A stretch of DNA of 64,000 nt, taken from positions 434,001 through 498,000 of the forward strand of contig CAKMXJ010000005.1 of assembly GCA_928724745.1 (NCBI GenBank), in the 5' to 3' direction. Of the stretch, positions 35,907 to 46,527 are shown one piece after another. The position numbers and the translations under genes were made by a program. The notes under the pieces are model-generated. The model worked only from the letters and a program-made list of their open reading frames with translations, ran no database searches and was not told the DNA's origin. This DNA comes from Anthracocystis setariae (lineage: Eukaryota; Basidiomycota; Ustilaginomycetes; Ustilaginales; Ustilaginaceae). Each line of letters starts with the position of its first letter. The stretch's first letter is position 1.

Positions 35907-37121
35907 TCAGATCCACCTTTCTTCCTCCACCACCCTGCTGGTTGTACAAGGACGAAGAGCGAGACACGACCTTCTAACCTCATCCCACTCGGCCTGTGCA
36001 TGAGCCACATACTTGTCCAACGGCAAATCCTCCCTCTCCAACCCAAACGGCTGTCCTAGCATAGCCGCAAAGCTATCCACACCATACAACATGCTCGTCA
36101 CCACCCCGACGATCGCAACACACAACCACCAACTCTGGCTCAACCTGTTCACCACCACAATCGGAAACAGCACCGTATGGATGAGCAGCAGCCGCGAAAA
36201 GTGACGCGACACCGAGAGCGGGATGGGCGTATCGCGGATTCGCTCCAATTCCGTCATGTGGCTGGTGAGCGAGTTGATCAACCCGACCGAGTGTGCATAT
36301 ACCGGTCCGGATAACACCGACGCTGCGTGGAATGCGTCGATGCTGGTCTGCAAGTACACCAGCGACGATAGCGCGAGGTTGGATGGCGCAGAAGCAGAAG
36401 CAGCAGCAGCAGCGAGTGTGTGTGCAGAGTTGAGGTTGGCGAGCTGTTTTCGTTTCTCCCCTTCCTTGTTGGGTTTGGTGCGCACCGATGCGTCGTCGTG
36501 CGATCGATTGGCTGCGGCGATGAGAACCGCTGGTAGACTCTCGATGAGATCCTGGCGCAAAAGACACTTTTCACTGCCGGAGAACAGCTCCACGGCTCGC
36601 CCTCGCATTTCGGCCATGAGCGAGATGCTGAAAAACGGAATCGCTGCCATCGTAGCCTCAACACTACTCTGCTTCTCTTGCTGTTGCGCAAATTCGTCCA
36701 ACTTGTCGGCTCTACTTGTGCCGGGATGGATCAGGAGAGATGCGCCCAATAGTCGCAACAGCGAGCGCGATGTGGATTGGACGTCACTCCATTTGCGTCG
36801 GGCGGTACTCCAGCGTTCAATGGCCGAGTTCGAGCGGAACGCAAGCAGAAGACCAGTGACGGTGGAGAGCGATGCGATGATGCGGTACGACGCCCATTCC
36901 AAGTCTTTCCATGTTTGGTCCAAGTCGATCGAGGTGTAGGCGGTTGGTGGCGGATCGTCGAGTGGAGGAGAAACTCTGGTGGTGGTGGAGGAGGAGGGGG
37001 TGGGTATCAGCGTCTGTCGCTTCAGGAAGACAAGGAAGGTGCACCAGAGGATGGCGAGTAGCGTTGGACGGAGAGCGTCCTTGACCTGGGTCGTCGCATG
37101 GCTGATCAAGCATGTGACCAT
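35907..37121 (-). CDS. Bestrophin-like (UPF0187/RFP-TM) anion channel protein
   Basis: A 404-residue membrane protein. The family signature after the first membrane segments is plain: SLSTVTGLLLAFRSNSAIER at residues 84-103, then WSTARRKW. This corresponds to the F-R-x-N-x-A-x-x-R-W block of bestrophins and their bacterial/fungal relatives. Further matches are LPIPLSVSRHFSRLLLIHTVLFP-like sequence (TPIPLSVSRHFSRLL) and the C-terminal YGVDSFAAMLGQPFGLEREDLPLDKY, which fits the family's I-x-x-P-F-G-x-x-x-x-D-L-P-L-D motif. Such proteins conduct chloride or other anions; location and ion are not readable. The start is the ATG at 37119-37121, with the earlier open frame beginning only at TTG. A disordered Ala/Ser stretch sits in the middle loop. 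Confidence 0.85.
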   Translation of the reverse strand: MVTCLISHATTQVKDALRPTLLAILWCTFLVFLKRQTLIPTPSSSTTTRVSPPLDDPPPTAYTSIDLDQTWKDLEWASYRIIASLSTVTGLLLAFRSNSAIERWSTARRKWSDVQSTSRSLLRLLGASLLIHPGTSRADKLDEFAQQQEKQSSVEATMAAIPFFSISLMAEMRGRAVELFSGSEKCLLRQDLIESLPAVLIAAANRSHDDASVRTKPNKEGEKRKQLANLNSAHTLAAAAASASAPSNLALSSLVYLQTSIDAFHAASVLSGPVYAHSVGLINSLTSHMTELERIRDTPIPLSVSRHFSRLLLIHTVLFPIVVVNRLSQSWWLCVAIVGVVTSMLYGVDSFAAMLGQPFGLEREDLPLDKYVAHAQAEWDEVRRSCLALRPCTTSRVVEEERWI

Positions 37122-38554
37122 GCTGTCTGCTCCGTTACGGTGAAAGGTACGAGGCAAAGAGGCGTTGGCATCGTCGAATCGAAAGCCAATTCAAGTTGCT
37201 TTGCGGATCGGTGAGTTGATGCTTTTTTGGAGACGTCTTTTGGACCCTGACGACGCCAAGCCCTTGGCGAGCTGCTAAGCAATCCAATCGGTGCCAGATC
37301 ATTAGCTCGTGTGAGATCATCACGTTGGACAGATGCAGCGCCAATTAAAATGAGTCGCAGCTGCTTTTTTTCGTTTTTAGAGCAGCGCACAGCGATGACG
37401 ATATTTCGCACCTCGAACCACCCTCCGGCGGCAAAGGCGTATTTCTCGTTGCGTGCATGTATCTGCAGCTGTCAAGACGCCGTTTGACATCATGGACGAA
37501 AATGCCGAATTTCGACGAGTTGCTAGCGTCAACAACAACCAACCAACCATTCGTCCCCGCGGCTTCGCTAGTGGCTCGAACCGCCACGCAAATCGAATCT
37601 TGAGCATCTAAGGATGCGGTTCGTCTGCCACGCTCAGTTTCTGATCTTTGTAACTGGAATGTTGGAAATGATGTCGTCGATAGATGTACCGTGGTTTCGA
37701 TGGCGGACGGATTGGTATGACGCTCCCCCTCCTACATCGACTGTGCGATTGAGGCAATCCGGCAACCTCGGCAACACGGCCACTACTGTATACCGACTCG
37801 GATGAACACGCGTTGTTCTCCTTCCGCACGGCAGGCAGCGAACAGAGTAGCGTCCGACGAGATCCCAGGAAAACGACAACAAATGAAATGATGCCGAGAT
37901 TATGCTTGCTCGCATCCTCCAAGCTCAAGCTACAATTTCTCCGGTTAGGATTCTTCCGAGATTGTTTCCCGCGCCTTGCTCACGCGAAGACGCATAACCC
38001 TGGATTAGCTGACGCCCATCCTCGGCACCAACGATACGACAAATTCTTATGCTTCATGCGGCAGCATGCCCGTCATGATTCATACAGTACGGCACTGTAG
38101 TGTAATAAAGCGCCAAGTGTTTCGGCGGTTTCCGCTTTTACGGCATCGAGATTGGACGAAATGCCTCGCTTACGGTGAACGAGTCGTTGCGTGGACGAAA
38201 TTCGACACAACTTTCTTCATGCTGTGCCCGCTCAACCATCTTTCGTCGAGAGGGTGACCAGATGAAAGTACAGGTGGGGGGGGGGAGCTCAACTCGTAAG
38301 ATTCGCATTGCGCCCACTTGGGTAGACAAGGTACAGTACTTTATAGTACAACATTACCAGGCTGAGATCGGATGTCGTCCGAACGCACATACAGCATGCG
38401 CACAGCTCATTGTATGGTCATTTTAGGCTTAGAGTCAAAGTCAGCAGCTTGGCGGTAACAAGGCGTTCTGTAAGATCACACATTTTACGCCAAGCGCTTT
38501 CGAGCATGTGATGGACACGGCTCACCTTTTGCGTTGCGTTCCGACGATCGGACA

Positions 38555-38576
38555 GCTTGCTTGCTTGCTTGCTTGC
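38555..38576. repeat. (GCTT)5 tetranucleotide repeat
   Basis: Five GCTT units plus GC, intergenic. Confidence 0.9.
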
Positions 38577-38854
38577 CATCCATTGCTGGCTCACATGCTG
38601 CAGCTGTTTTGCGCTACAACGGTGACCTTCAATATTATAATATTGGACTTGGAAGCACTCAAGATTCTGACCTGGAAATAGAGTACCGATGATGCGGTTT
38701 CCACCGTGCTTGCCTTGCTCTGTTGCAAAATCAATTTGAGAAGACGAGAGAAATAAATAAATCAATTGATTAAATAAATAACAAAATGTGAAGAAGAAGC
38801 AATCAAAGTACACTCTGCTCGCTTGAGCGGAGAAAGTCGCAATTATCCTTGGAG

Positions 38855-38893
38855 CACTGTACTGTACTGTACAGTACAGCGCTGAGTACAGTA
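38855..38893. repeat. ACTGT pentamer array with perfect 18-bp palindrome
   Basis: ACTGT repeats run into ACAGT copies, giving the self-complementary CTGTACTGTACAGTACAG. Further ACAGT follows at 38887-38891. Confidence 0.85.
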
Positions 38894-39636
38894 AGAGTGG
38901 AGTCGCTCGTGATAGCCGCCGCTTCAGACACCGTCCTAAAATGCTCAATTAGTTTTAGACTGAATTACAAGCCTTTGGACGACAGATGATGCACGGCACA
39001 GATGGATGCATAATCTTGATGCTATATAGTGGTTACAGTACTGCACTGTTCTGTGCTTTGCTGTATGATGCGTGACACTTTACCCCTCAGGACAAAATAA
39101 AGGTCTGTGTTGCCGACTAGTTGGTACACTAGACAGTTGCTTGTTGCCGCTATCGTCTGCCCTTGCCGCATCCCTGGTGAGCTTAGCTTTTGCTTCCGGG
39201 AAAATAGAGTCGTCCATTCTCTTGGCTGCACAGTGACACCTAGGGTCTGAGCAAAACAACGCACAGTTAGCTTGCCTCGCATTGTTTCCAACCAAGACGA
39301 TTGCGCAGCACCGTGCATACCTCTCAATCCACCATTGCTCCACCTCCTTCGACACAGACCGCCAACGATCCAAGCTAGCTCTTATAACATCTCTCGTCAG
39401 CCCTGTCACTGTCGCAATCCTTCAACTACGCAGAATAAGCACCGGACCTCATCGTGATCAAAGAACTAGCTTCATCGCTTTGCCACCAACTCTTTCATCG
39501 ATCCCGCAAGCACTACCGGCAAACAGCCGCACAGTGATCCCCTACCCAACGGAGACAGTCGTCCCTGCGACCACGAGATACTTTTTCGACCTCTCCCTCC
39601 GGTAACCCTTATTGAGCGAATCGTCGTTCTTCCGCC

Positions 39637-42600
39637 ATGGCGTCTTCCAAAGCCGTATTCCTCTCTAACACGGAGGGATCCGAGGCCGCTGTCGTCCTGT
39701 CTGGCTCCAATGGCGTACCTTTGAGCGATGCGGAAGTTCGACCGGATGCGCAAACCCGCAGATCGAGTCGGGGCTTCGGCAGAGCTTCCAATTTCCTGAG
39801 CAACACGCTGCTTCGATCAAAGGGCAAGTCGTTCTCCAACAATGCAGCGGGCAACGATTTGGGCCGATCGGTTGGCGGAAGCCAAGGACCTGGAACCACC
39901 TACGATTTGTCCATGGAAACTCAAGAGAGAAGCCAGGTGCTCCGTAGCATTGCTACTCTCACCAAAATGAGTGACAACGACATGATGGGGTCCGATGCCG
40001 AAGCTTTCTCTGGTGATGCAATGCCTGCTCTGTCGCCTCGCAGTCGCTTTTTCGCTGGCTTTCGAGCCAACAGTTGGCAGCGAGTCTCAGAAGAACCACC
40101 CAGCTATCAACAGTCGTCTTCAGAGTCTCGACGTCGAGGTAGTGAGGGCAGCATCGTTTCTCACATCGGTCTGACGCGACATCAAAATGCACAACCACGT
40201 TCGCAAGCAAATCCCAGTAGAAGCGGCAGCGCCTATTTCAGCACCGAAGCTTCCACTTCGATTTCTGCCTCAGTCTCTCCCCGTGGCAGCGCCTCTGTTC
40301 CTTCAAGTCCGGGGCACGAATCGTCTGTCGGCCAGTCCAAGCCTCGACAGACTCGAAGAGGTTCGAGTCAGTTTAGCGCAGCAGCACGTCAAGCGTTTAG
40401 ATCTTCACGCTCTTTGCTTGGATTTGCAAACGACACGAAACAAGAGCACAAGATCGCCGCTGTCAGTGGAAATTCGCCCATCGAGTGCAGCGAAGGCGGT
40501 AACAACGGCGCGCACATGACCAGCGATGCTAGAATCACGCAGCCCAGAGAGGACGCCGCCACCATCACTAGCGAGCCAGACGTGGATATCAACAACGCGC
40601 ATCAGACCAAGTTGGTAGCACCGGCATATTTGGACCTCGAGCCAGCAGCGGCAAAGGTGACGGGCTCTGGCTCTGCAGACGCAAGCGCAAACGCAACTGC
40701 AGATGGAGAAGCAGCAGCGCATGCAGATGCAGCGGGTGGAGGTTCCAATTTGGAACAATTAAGTTTTGCGGCTGTAGGAGGTGGTGGTCATGGCATTATT
40801 GATGTTGCTCTTCCTTATTCCGCCTCTGGTTTCACTGTTGTTGGTGACCGCGACCGACAAGAAGTGGAATTAGCTTCCGCTGCTGCTAATTCCTCGCTGT
40901 GGGTTAAGGGAAACCGCTCGATCGGCCTTGAAAATCCGACGAGAGGCTTGGGTCGCCGCGAATTCGGGCATTCAGGCGCATCATCAGCTCTTACGGCAGC
41001 AGCAGCAGCAGCACAAGCAACGACACTGCCAGGAAACCCCGCCTCAATTTCGTCGGTATTCAAATCTGAAAAATCCAGAGAAATTATTGCGCCGGCGTCA
41101 CGCGCTGAGGCAGACGAGCAGCTCCAGAGGCCGAAGCAAAAGCAAAAGCAAAAGCAAAAGCAGGAGCAGCACTCGAGCTCTCTTCCTAGTTTAGCACCAG
41201 CAAATCCTGCAGGTGCAGATGCAGATGCTGGTGCTGCCGAGGCTGCGTTCCGGTCAGCGTCAGCGATCCGTCCATCCTTTGACGATGCCGCTACCGATGC
41301 TGCTGCTGCTGCTACTACTACTACTACAGTCATAGTTGCATCCCCGTCTCACATTCAACCTCAGTCGTCACAGCGCTTGGCCTCCCCTCACTTGCCTAGT
41401 TCCAGTCCTACTCTCAGTCCTGCCGTTGCCTTTTTTGCTGCTGCTGCTGAAGCTGCAGATGCTGATGGTGCTGCTGATGGCGCTGCTCCTTCCACTCCAT
41501 CGCTCTCCAGTGTCGTGCCGGCTTACTCCACTGCTCCGTCCACGCCATTGAGTTCAGCTCTGTTTTCCATTGCCGCATCTCCTTCCACACCTTCGCACCT
41601 TGCTTCTGCCCTTCATTCACCTTCTTCTCCATCACCGCCTCCTCCTCGTCCTCCTCCTCCTCGTCACCTTTCCAACGCTGGCATCTTTTCGGGCTCTGTG
41701 TTTTCGTCATCGTCATCATCTTCGTCCTCGACAACTCCCACCACCGCTGCGACTACACCCTCACAGAGCACATACAAGCTTGATCACGTGCAGACCACCG
41801 CCCCCACTCTCCCCAACACCGCTTTCACCTACGCTCAGCATGTCTCTTTGGAACCGATCGTTGATTTAGGCAACACCACCAGCGACCGCGCGACTCAAGT
41901 GGAGGTCAGTCCATCGCATCCGAGCACATCTCCTCATCACAACGATCCTGCTTGCTTCCGTCTTCCAAGTCAAAGGATCACCCGAATTCCTCAGTCTCAG
42001 TCACCACAGTCGTCCCTGTCTGTCGACGTTGCTTCGTCCTCGTCATCGGTGGAGCCAAGTCCCGATTCAGATCATCGCAACTCTCTACCCTTGACTCCAC
42101 CTAGCTCGGTAGACCCTTGCCCCTCTCCTCGCTCGTCCATCAGTGTCGCATCACCTTTCCGCACCGGCTCCAACCATCCTGCCAAGCAACATCTGCCATC
42201 GCCCCCCGCATCTACAGCATACGCTAGCACTTCGAGTCCCAGCAGTCGTCGTGGAAGTAGCAACGAGTTCTCTCCGGCTTCTGCCATCGCGAACACATCC
42301 TCTCCTACCGCTCCCGCCACCGAGGGCAGAGCCTTTCCCCCTTCCCGTACTGGCCAAATTTCGTTCGACCTCCGTCGAAGCCTCGATCTTCGCAGGAGCT
42401 CTCACCCGAACGATTCCGTCGTCTCCCCCAAGAGCAACGCAAGGCGTTCTCTCGATCTCCGTGGATTCTCTATCTTCGGTACACCATCTTCAGCGGGCAA
42501 GATGTCTTCTAGTTTCGCCAAGGCTCCATCCGCCCCCATCGCTAATGGTCAAGTGAATGGTGTCGATGCAGATTCGATGTCAAATCCGAATCGCATCCTC

Positions 42601-45600
42601 CAGCCTTCTTCCTCCTCGACGACATCCAAATCCACGATCTTCTCTCGTATCAGTCTGCCCGGCAGTAGACGGTCGAGTGCCGCCCATGAGTCATCGTTGC
42701 CGCCGCCCGAGAGCCACAGTCGATTACGCTTCGCAAGTCTCAGCAAGCTTGGGCGCGGCGGTAACCAGCGCGATTCGACGGCTGACGCCAACGGCTTGCG
42801 TAACTCGATGCAGTCGTGGGCATCCGCCTCGACCGACGTGATTGCAATGGGACCGAGTTCGACTGAAGGCAGAAACAGTCTCTCTCTCGCTCGTGAAGAG
42901 GCCACTCGTCCAAGGAAGAGTCTGCATTTGCCTCGTCGCGATCTGATCGACTTGTCGGTCGATAATGCTCCCGTGACAGCGTCACCTATCAGCGCAAGTG
43001 TGATAAGTCAGGAACCACGAACGCTCTCGCCCATAGCTGCTGCGACGATCTCCAAGCCGCAGGAGAAGCCGGCCTCTCCCAACCTGAATTCCGCGCGTCG
43101 TCCAAGTTTCAATTTTTTGCGCCGCGGCAGCTCCAATAGCACACACTCTGCCGCCAATCCCGATGGTGTCAACGGCGAGCGAAGAGGCTCGCGTGGTTCT
43201 CTCCACTTTGCCCGCAATCTTATGAACAGAACACTCAGTCGCAACAGCAACAAGGCTTCCGACACTCCACCCGAGTCAGTTTCTCCGATTTTCAGGAACG
43301 GCATCTTTGACAATGAGCCTTCGACCTCTGCAAGCAATGTGTTGTATCCGGGCCTTTCCTCCACCGTCAATTGGAACGCTCCTGCCACCCCACGACCTGC
43401 TCCTGCAGAGGTCGCCCCTGGCGAGGTCGAGCCGACTGCTGCCATTCCCGCATACCCAGGACGGGCTGGTGGTGCAGCCGCTCTGCAGCCCAAGCCCATC
43501 GATCAGCTGTCTAGTGGGATGCTTGCTGCTCGTCGACCCTCGCAGGGCATCGAACACGAGCAGGACGCTGCAGAGGCTGTCGACACTGTGTCCGAGTCGC
43601 TCACCTCGAGTGTGGCCACAGCGCCGACGAACAGCCGCAGCACGGACTCGAACGCTTCACGACAGAGGCCAACAAGTTCAAGGAATGCCCTTTCGCACTT
43701 GCCGCGTCTCAACTCCATGCGCGCCGTCACCCAGCCGGGCGCCACTGACTCTTCCTCATCTGCAGCAAATGGCATTCGCGATCAACGACACGGCTCTATA
43801 AGCACCACCAGTGAAACTAGCGAAGAGGAGCAGGAGGTCAGCGAAGATGAAGATGACACCGACATGACCGGGCAGACGTCCGATTATCAGACCGATGACG
43901 AGACCGATGACGACCCGTCGCCCGCGGTCAGCCGTCGCATGTCGGCAGCGCCGATGTTTGCTACGGGCAGCTCTGGTGGAATCAACCGCAATCGTCCCGC
44001 CGAATCGCTCGTTCTGCCTCCCGCGCCCTCGTTCATTCCTCACACAAACACCACCGTGCTTTCGAGCAGCGCCAACACCAGCACCTCCACACTCGGCGCG
44101 ACCACAGCAAGCAATGGGGACCAGACTTACGCCGTTGGAAGGGACTCGTGGACGAGCTTCAACGCCACTGGGTTTACTCCTTTCGAGACGCCGACGCCGA
44201 GCTTTGGCGGCGGTGCGTACAACGCCTTTGCCGGTCCGACGCCGCGTGCAAGGCAGGAGTTGTCTGAATCTTCGTACTTTGCCGCTCGTCCGGGCACCAG
44301 CAACAGTCAGCGGTCCACGACAGCGGGCATCATGAGTGGCGAAGCACCTCCTCCATCGCCTTCCATCATCAGCCGTTCTCGTGCACCCTCTTCGGCCAGC
44401 ATGCGTACGCTCAGAAGCACGGGTGCAGCCATGTCGTCGGGTCCGGTGCCGAATCGTACGATGCCAGCTCCTGTCAGTGCCTTGCCCAACTTGGCGATCG
44501 CTCGACAGATCTCGACTGTTTCAAGCTACAAGCTGAACGTACCGGAGCGAAGCAAGTCGCCAGCAATCGTGCGTACTAGCAGCCCTCGGCCCAGCACATC
44601 AGGTACCCTTACGCCAAGCGGTGCTGCTGGTGAGGCCAGTGCCAGCCGTGAGCCCAGCATCGAGCGACCTGCTTCCGAGCGACCTATCTCGCAGGAAGTG
44701 GAGTTCAAGTCCACCGGCAAGGCGGTGGTTCGACCGCTGGTGGGTCTGGACGGCATGTCGAGTTCCGCGGCTCGACCGAGCTTCTACCACCAAAAATCCA
44801 AGTCCGCGGTGGATCTGCTTGGCCGGTCGGCGCGACGACTCGAGATCGATTCAGTTGCAGCTCAACGTTCTGGGTTGCACGAGTTTGCAGGAGTCGATCT
44901 TCTGCGCACGCCTATTGCACCCCTTCCGCCGACCGAGACGCCTGCCTACAGCAAGAAGGACACACTGGCTCCCATCCATACTGGTTACGCTGCTCCTGCA
45001 TCCATCGCTTCTCCTGGGGGCACGAGCATGGGACGGAGAAGATCGATGTTTGAGATGCGTGCCGAGCCTCCTCCGTACTCGATCATTCACCACCGACCCG
45101 AGGGACCGCAGATCATCTTGCCGCGTGAAGAGGAAGGCAGGGAGAAGTTGCCGACGTACTACTGTGGCGTGCACATCGAAGGCTACCTGCCGCGCAAGAT
45201 GGAGTTCTCTGCTCCTGGTGTGCAGGCCAAGGACCGGAGCTGGAAGCGACAGTATTTTGTTCTGCATGGTACGAGTTTGAGGGTGTACAAGAGCGATCTG
45301 AGCGTGGAGAAGCACGCTGTCAACGGCAATTGGGGCGAGATGAAGGGTGCTCACGTGCACTTGGAGCCCATGAACGAGGACGGATCGGGAAGTGGATCGA
45401 GCATGGGGTTGGGTGCTGCGGCGAGGGAAGCGATTGCACACACGTCGTTGGGTCACCGCCACGATACTACCAAGGCGAAGGACGGAACGAATTGGTTTGA
45501 CCTGAAGAATGGTCTCGTGCGCAACTACACGCTGCAAGGCGCTGAGAGTGGATTGGCGGCGGATTACCTCAAACGTCGCCATGTGGTTCGTGTTCGTGCC

Positions 45601-46032
45601 GAAGGGGAGCAGTTTTTGCTGCAGACGCGAAGCGACCGTCATGTGGTTGATTGGATCGAAGCTCTGCAGGCAGCAACCAACGTGGCGATGGATTTGGAGA
45701 AGCGTCCGATGCCCAAGTTCATCACACTGCCGAGAAGACGTCGTCGGCGTCGCCGTCAGCCGGATGGAACGACGCTGACTGCGGAAGAGCAGGAGGCTCG
45801 TGATCTGGCCGAGGCGCAACGAAGGTCGATGGCCGAAGGGACGGGTGGTGGACAGTCGACGACGAGTGGTTCGACAAGTGCACCTACGGGCATCGAGGCT
45901 ACTCCACGCACGAGCGTGTCACAGCGGCCGAGTATTAGCATTGAAAACGAGCTGAATCCAAGCGCTGCGTTCGAGGCGATGCTGAGAGAGGATCAGGAGG
46001 ATCTAGGTAGACGCAGCGCCGCTGTCATGTAG
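39637..46032 (+). CDS. Large PH-domain protein with long disordered N-terminal region
   Basis: A 2,131-residue protein. Only the C-terminal part has a recognisable fold: a pleckstrin-homology domain at about residues 1848-2020. It begins IEGYLPRKMEFSAPG, continues KDRSWKRQYFVLHGTSLRVY and ends RSDRHVVDWIEALQAATNVA, with a ~45-residue insert between the two halves. PH domains bind phosphoinositides, so a cortical or signalling role is plausible. A basic stretch RRRRRRRR follows directly. The first ~1,800 residues are Ser/Pro/Ala-rich. Local runs are Lys-Gln repeats, poly-Ala and poly-Ser, with repeated short basic motifs of the type RRSLDLR or RRGS that look like phosphorylation or 14-3-3 sites. 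I do not recognise a named orthologue. The ATG sits in GCCATGG and no intron is needed. Confidence 0.8.
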   Translation: MASSKAVFLSNTEGSEAAVVLSGSNGVPLSDAEVRPDAQTRRSSRGFGRASNFLSNTLLRSKGKSFSNNAAGNDLGRSVGGSQGPGTTYDLSMETQERSQVLRSIATLTKMSDNDMMGSDAEAFSGDAMPALSPRSRFFAGFRANSWQRVSEEPPSYQQSSSESRRRGSEGSIVSHIGLTRHQNAQPRSQANPSRSGSAYFSTEASTSISASVSPRGSASVPSSPGHESSVGQSKPRQTRRGSSQFSAAARQAFRSSRSLLGFANDTKQEHKIAAVSGNSPIECSEGGNNGAHMTSDARITQPREDAATITSEPDVDINNAHQTKLVAPAYLDLEPAAAKVTGSGSADASANATADGEAAAHADAAGGGSNLEQLSFAAVGGGGHGIIDVALPYSASGFTVVGDRDRQEVELASAAANSSLWVKGNRSIGLENPTRGLGRREFGHSGASSALTAAAAAAQATTLPGNPASISSVFKSEKSREIIAPASRAEADEQLQRPKQKQKQKQKQEQHSSSLPSLAPANPAGADADAGAAEAAFRSASAIRPSFDDAATDAAAAATTTTTVIVASPSHIQPQSSQRLASPHLPSSSPTLSPAVAFFAAAAEAADADGAADGAAPSTPSLSSVVPAYSTAPSTPLSSALFSIAASPSTPSHLASALHSPSSPSPPPPRPPPPRHLSNAGIFSGSVFSSSSSSSSSTTPTTAATTPSQSTYKLDHVQTTAPTLPNTAFTYAQHVSLEPIVDLGNTTSDRATQVEVSPSHPSTSPHHNDPACFRLPSQRITRIPQSQSPQSSLSVDVASSSSSVEPSPDSDHRNSLPLTPPSSVDPCPSPRSSISVASPFRTGSNHPAKQHLPSPPASTAYASTSSPSSRRGSSNEFSPASAIANTSSPTAPATEGRAFPPSRTGQISFDLRRSLDLRRSSHPNDSVVSPKSNARRSLDLRGFSIFGTPSSAGKMSSSFAKAPSAPIANGQVNGVDADSMSNPNRILQPSSSSTTSKSTIFSRISLPGSRRSSAAHESSLPPPESHSRLRFASLSKLGRGGNQRDSTADANGLRNSMQSWASASTDVIAMGPSSTEGRNSLSLAREEATRPRKSLHLPRRDLIDLSVDNAPVTASPISASVISQEPRTLSPIAAATISKPQEKPASPNLNSARRPSFNFLRRGSSNSTHSAANPDGVNGERRGSRGSLHFARNLMNRTLSRNSNKASDTPPESVSPIFRNGIFDNEPSTSASNVLYPGLSSTVNWNAPATPRPAPAEVAPGEVEPTAAIPAYPGRAGGAAALQPKPIDQLSSGMLAARRPSQGIEHEQDAAEAVDTVSESLTSSVATAPTNSRSTDSNASRQRPTSSRNALSHLPRLNSMRAVTQPGATDSSSSAANGIRDQRHGSISTTSETSEEEQEVSEDEDDTDMTGQTSDYQTDDETDDDPSPAVSRRMSAAPMFATGSSGGINRNRPAESLVLPPAPSFIPHTNTTVLSSSANTSTSTLGATTASNGDQTYAVGRDSWTSFNATGFTPFETPTPSFGGGAYNAFAGPTPRARQELSESSYFAARPGTSNSQRSTTAGIMSGEAPPPSPSIISRSRAPSSASMRTLRSTGAAMSSGPVPNRTMPAPVSALPNLAIARQISTVSSYKLNVPERSKSPAIVRTSSPRPSTSGTLTPSGAAGEASASREPSIERPASERPISQEVEFKSTGKAVVRPLVGLDGMSSSAARPSFYHQKSKSAVDLLGRSARRLEIDSVAAQRSGLHEFAGVDLLRTPIAPLPPTETPAYSKKDTLAPIHTGYAAPASIASPGGTSMGRRRSMFEMRAEPPPYSIIHHRPEGPQIILPREEEGREKLPTYYCGVHIEGYLPRKMEFSAPGVQAKDRSWKRQYFVLHGTSLRVYKSDLSVEKHAVNGNWGEMKGAHVHLEPMNEDGSGSGSSMGLGAAAREAIAHTSLGHRHDTTKAKDGTNWFDLKNGLVRNYTLQGAESGLAADYLKRRHVVRVRAEGEQFLLQTRSDRHVVDWIEALQAATNVAMDLEKRPMPKFITLPRRRRRRRRQPDGTTLTAEEQEARDLAEAQRRSMAEGTGGGQSTTSGSTSAPTGIEATPRTSVSQRPSISIENELNPSAAFEAMLREDQEDLGRRSAAVM
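41134..41163 (+). repeat. (AAGCAA)5 hexamer encoding Lys-Gln repeats
   Basis: An in-frame hexamer run in the disordered part of the PH-domain protein. Confidence 0.85.
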
Positions 46033-46527
46033 ACCGAGAGACTCGGACGAGAGACTCGGGAAACGATTTGTAACGAACGAGATTGCGCGCTACTCTGCTC
46101 ATGTAAAACAACGCAGACACTGTACACTAGCTAGCTGCATTGGATTTGTTTCACGCATTGCATTCATGCTATCAACATGATGGACGGTGTGGATAAGGTT
46201 TCAATGGTATTGTGGAATGGTTGCGATTTGAGATCCGCGATGGATGGCGTCGAGCCTGCAGGCATTAGATGAGGGGATGTAGGGAGGTTGCTGACATACA
46301 GTATACTCACACAGAGAGGGAGAGAGGTGGGAGAAATGCGCATTGTGCAGGGCTGCTGCATAAGATTACGGCAAGCTGCAGGATTGATTCAATAAAATGT
46401 GATGCCGTCAGTGGATCTGGGTTGGCTTTTCCGAAAAACATATTTTTTTTTCTTTTTTTCTTTTTCTTTTTTTTTTTTGTCTTGGGCTGTAGTGTGGTGT
46501 ACGGCTTCATTTCACTTGTGGTTGAAA

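Larger units (their letters stand above)
37122..39636. other. Gene-poor 2.5-kb interval
   Basis: Several short frames on both strands show no recognisable family, consistent start context or splice pattern. Contents are (GCTT)5 at 38555-38576, ACTGT/ACAGT palindromes around 38332-38350, 38855-38893 and 39034-39052, an A/T-rich patch (38745-38800) and a G10 run (38277-38286). The last ~350 bases are the C/T-rich leader of the PH-domain gene. No tRNA was recognised. Confidence 0.6.

Noticed and set aside
38418..38948. 176-codon minus-strand frame in the gene-poor gap
   Set aside because: Contains repeat-derived segments (GCTT and ACTGT arrays) and A/T-rich sequence; no conserved motif.
46441..46480. 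T-rich run considered as a pol III terminator of a small RNA gene
   Set aside because: No A/B box or tRNA-like cloverleaf was seen upstream on either strand.
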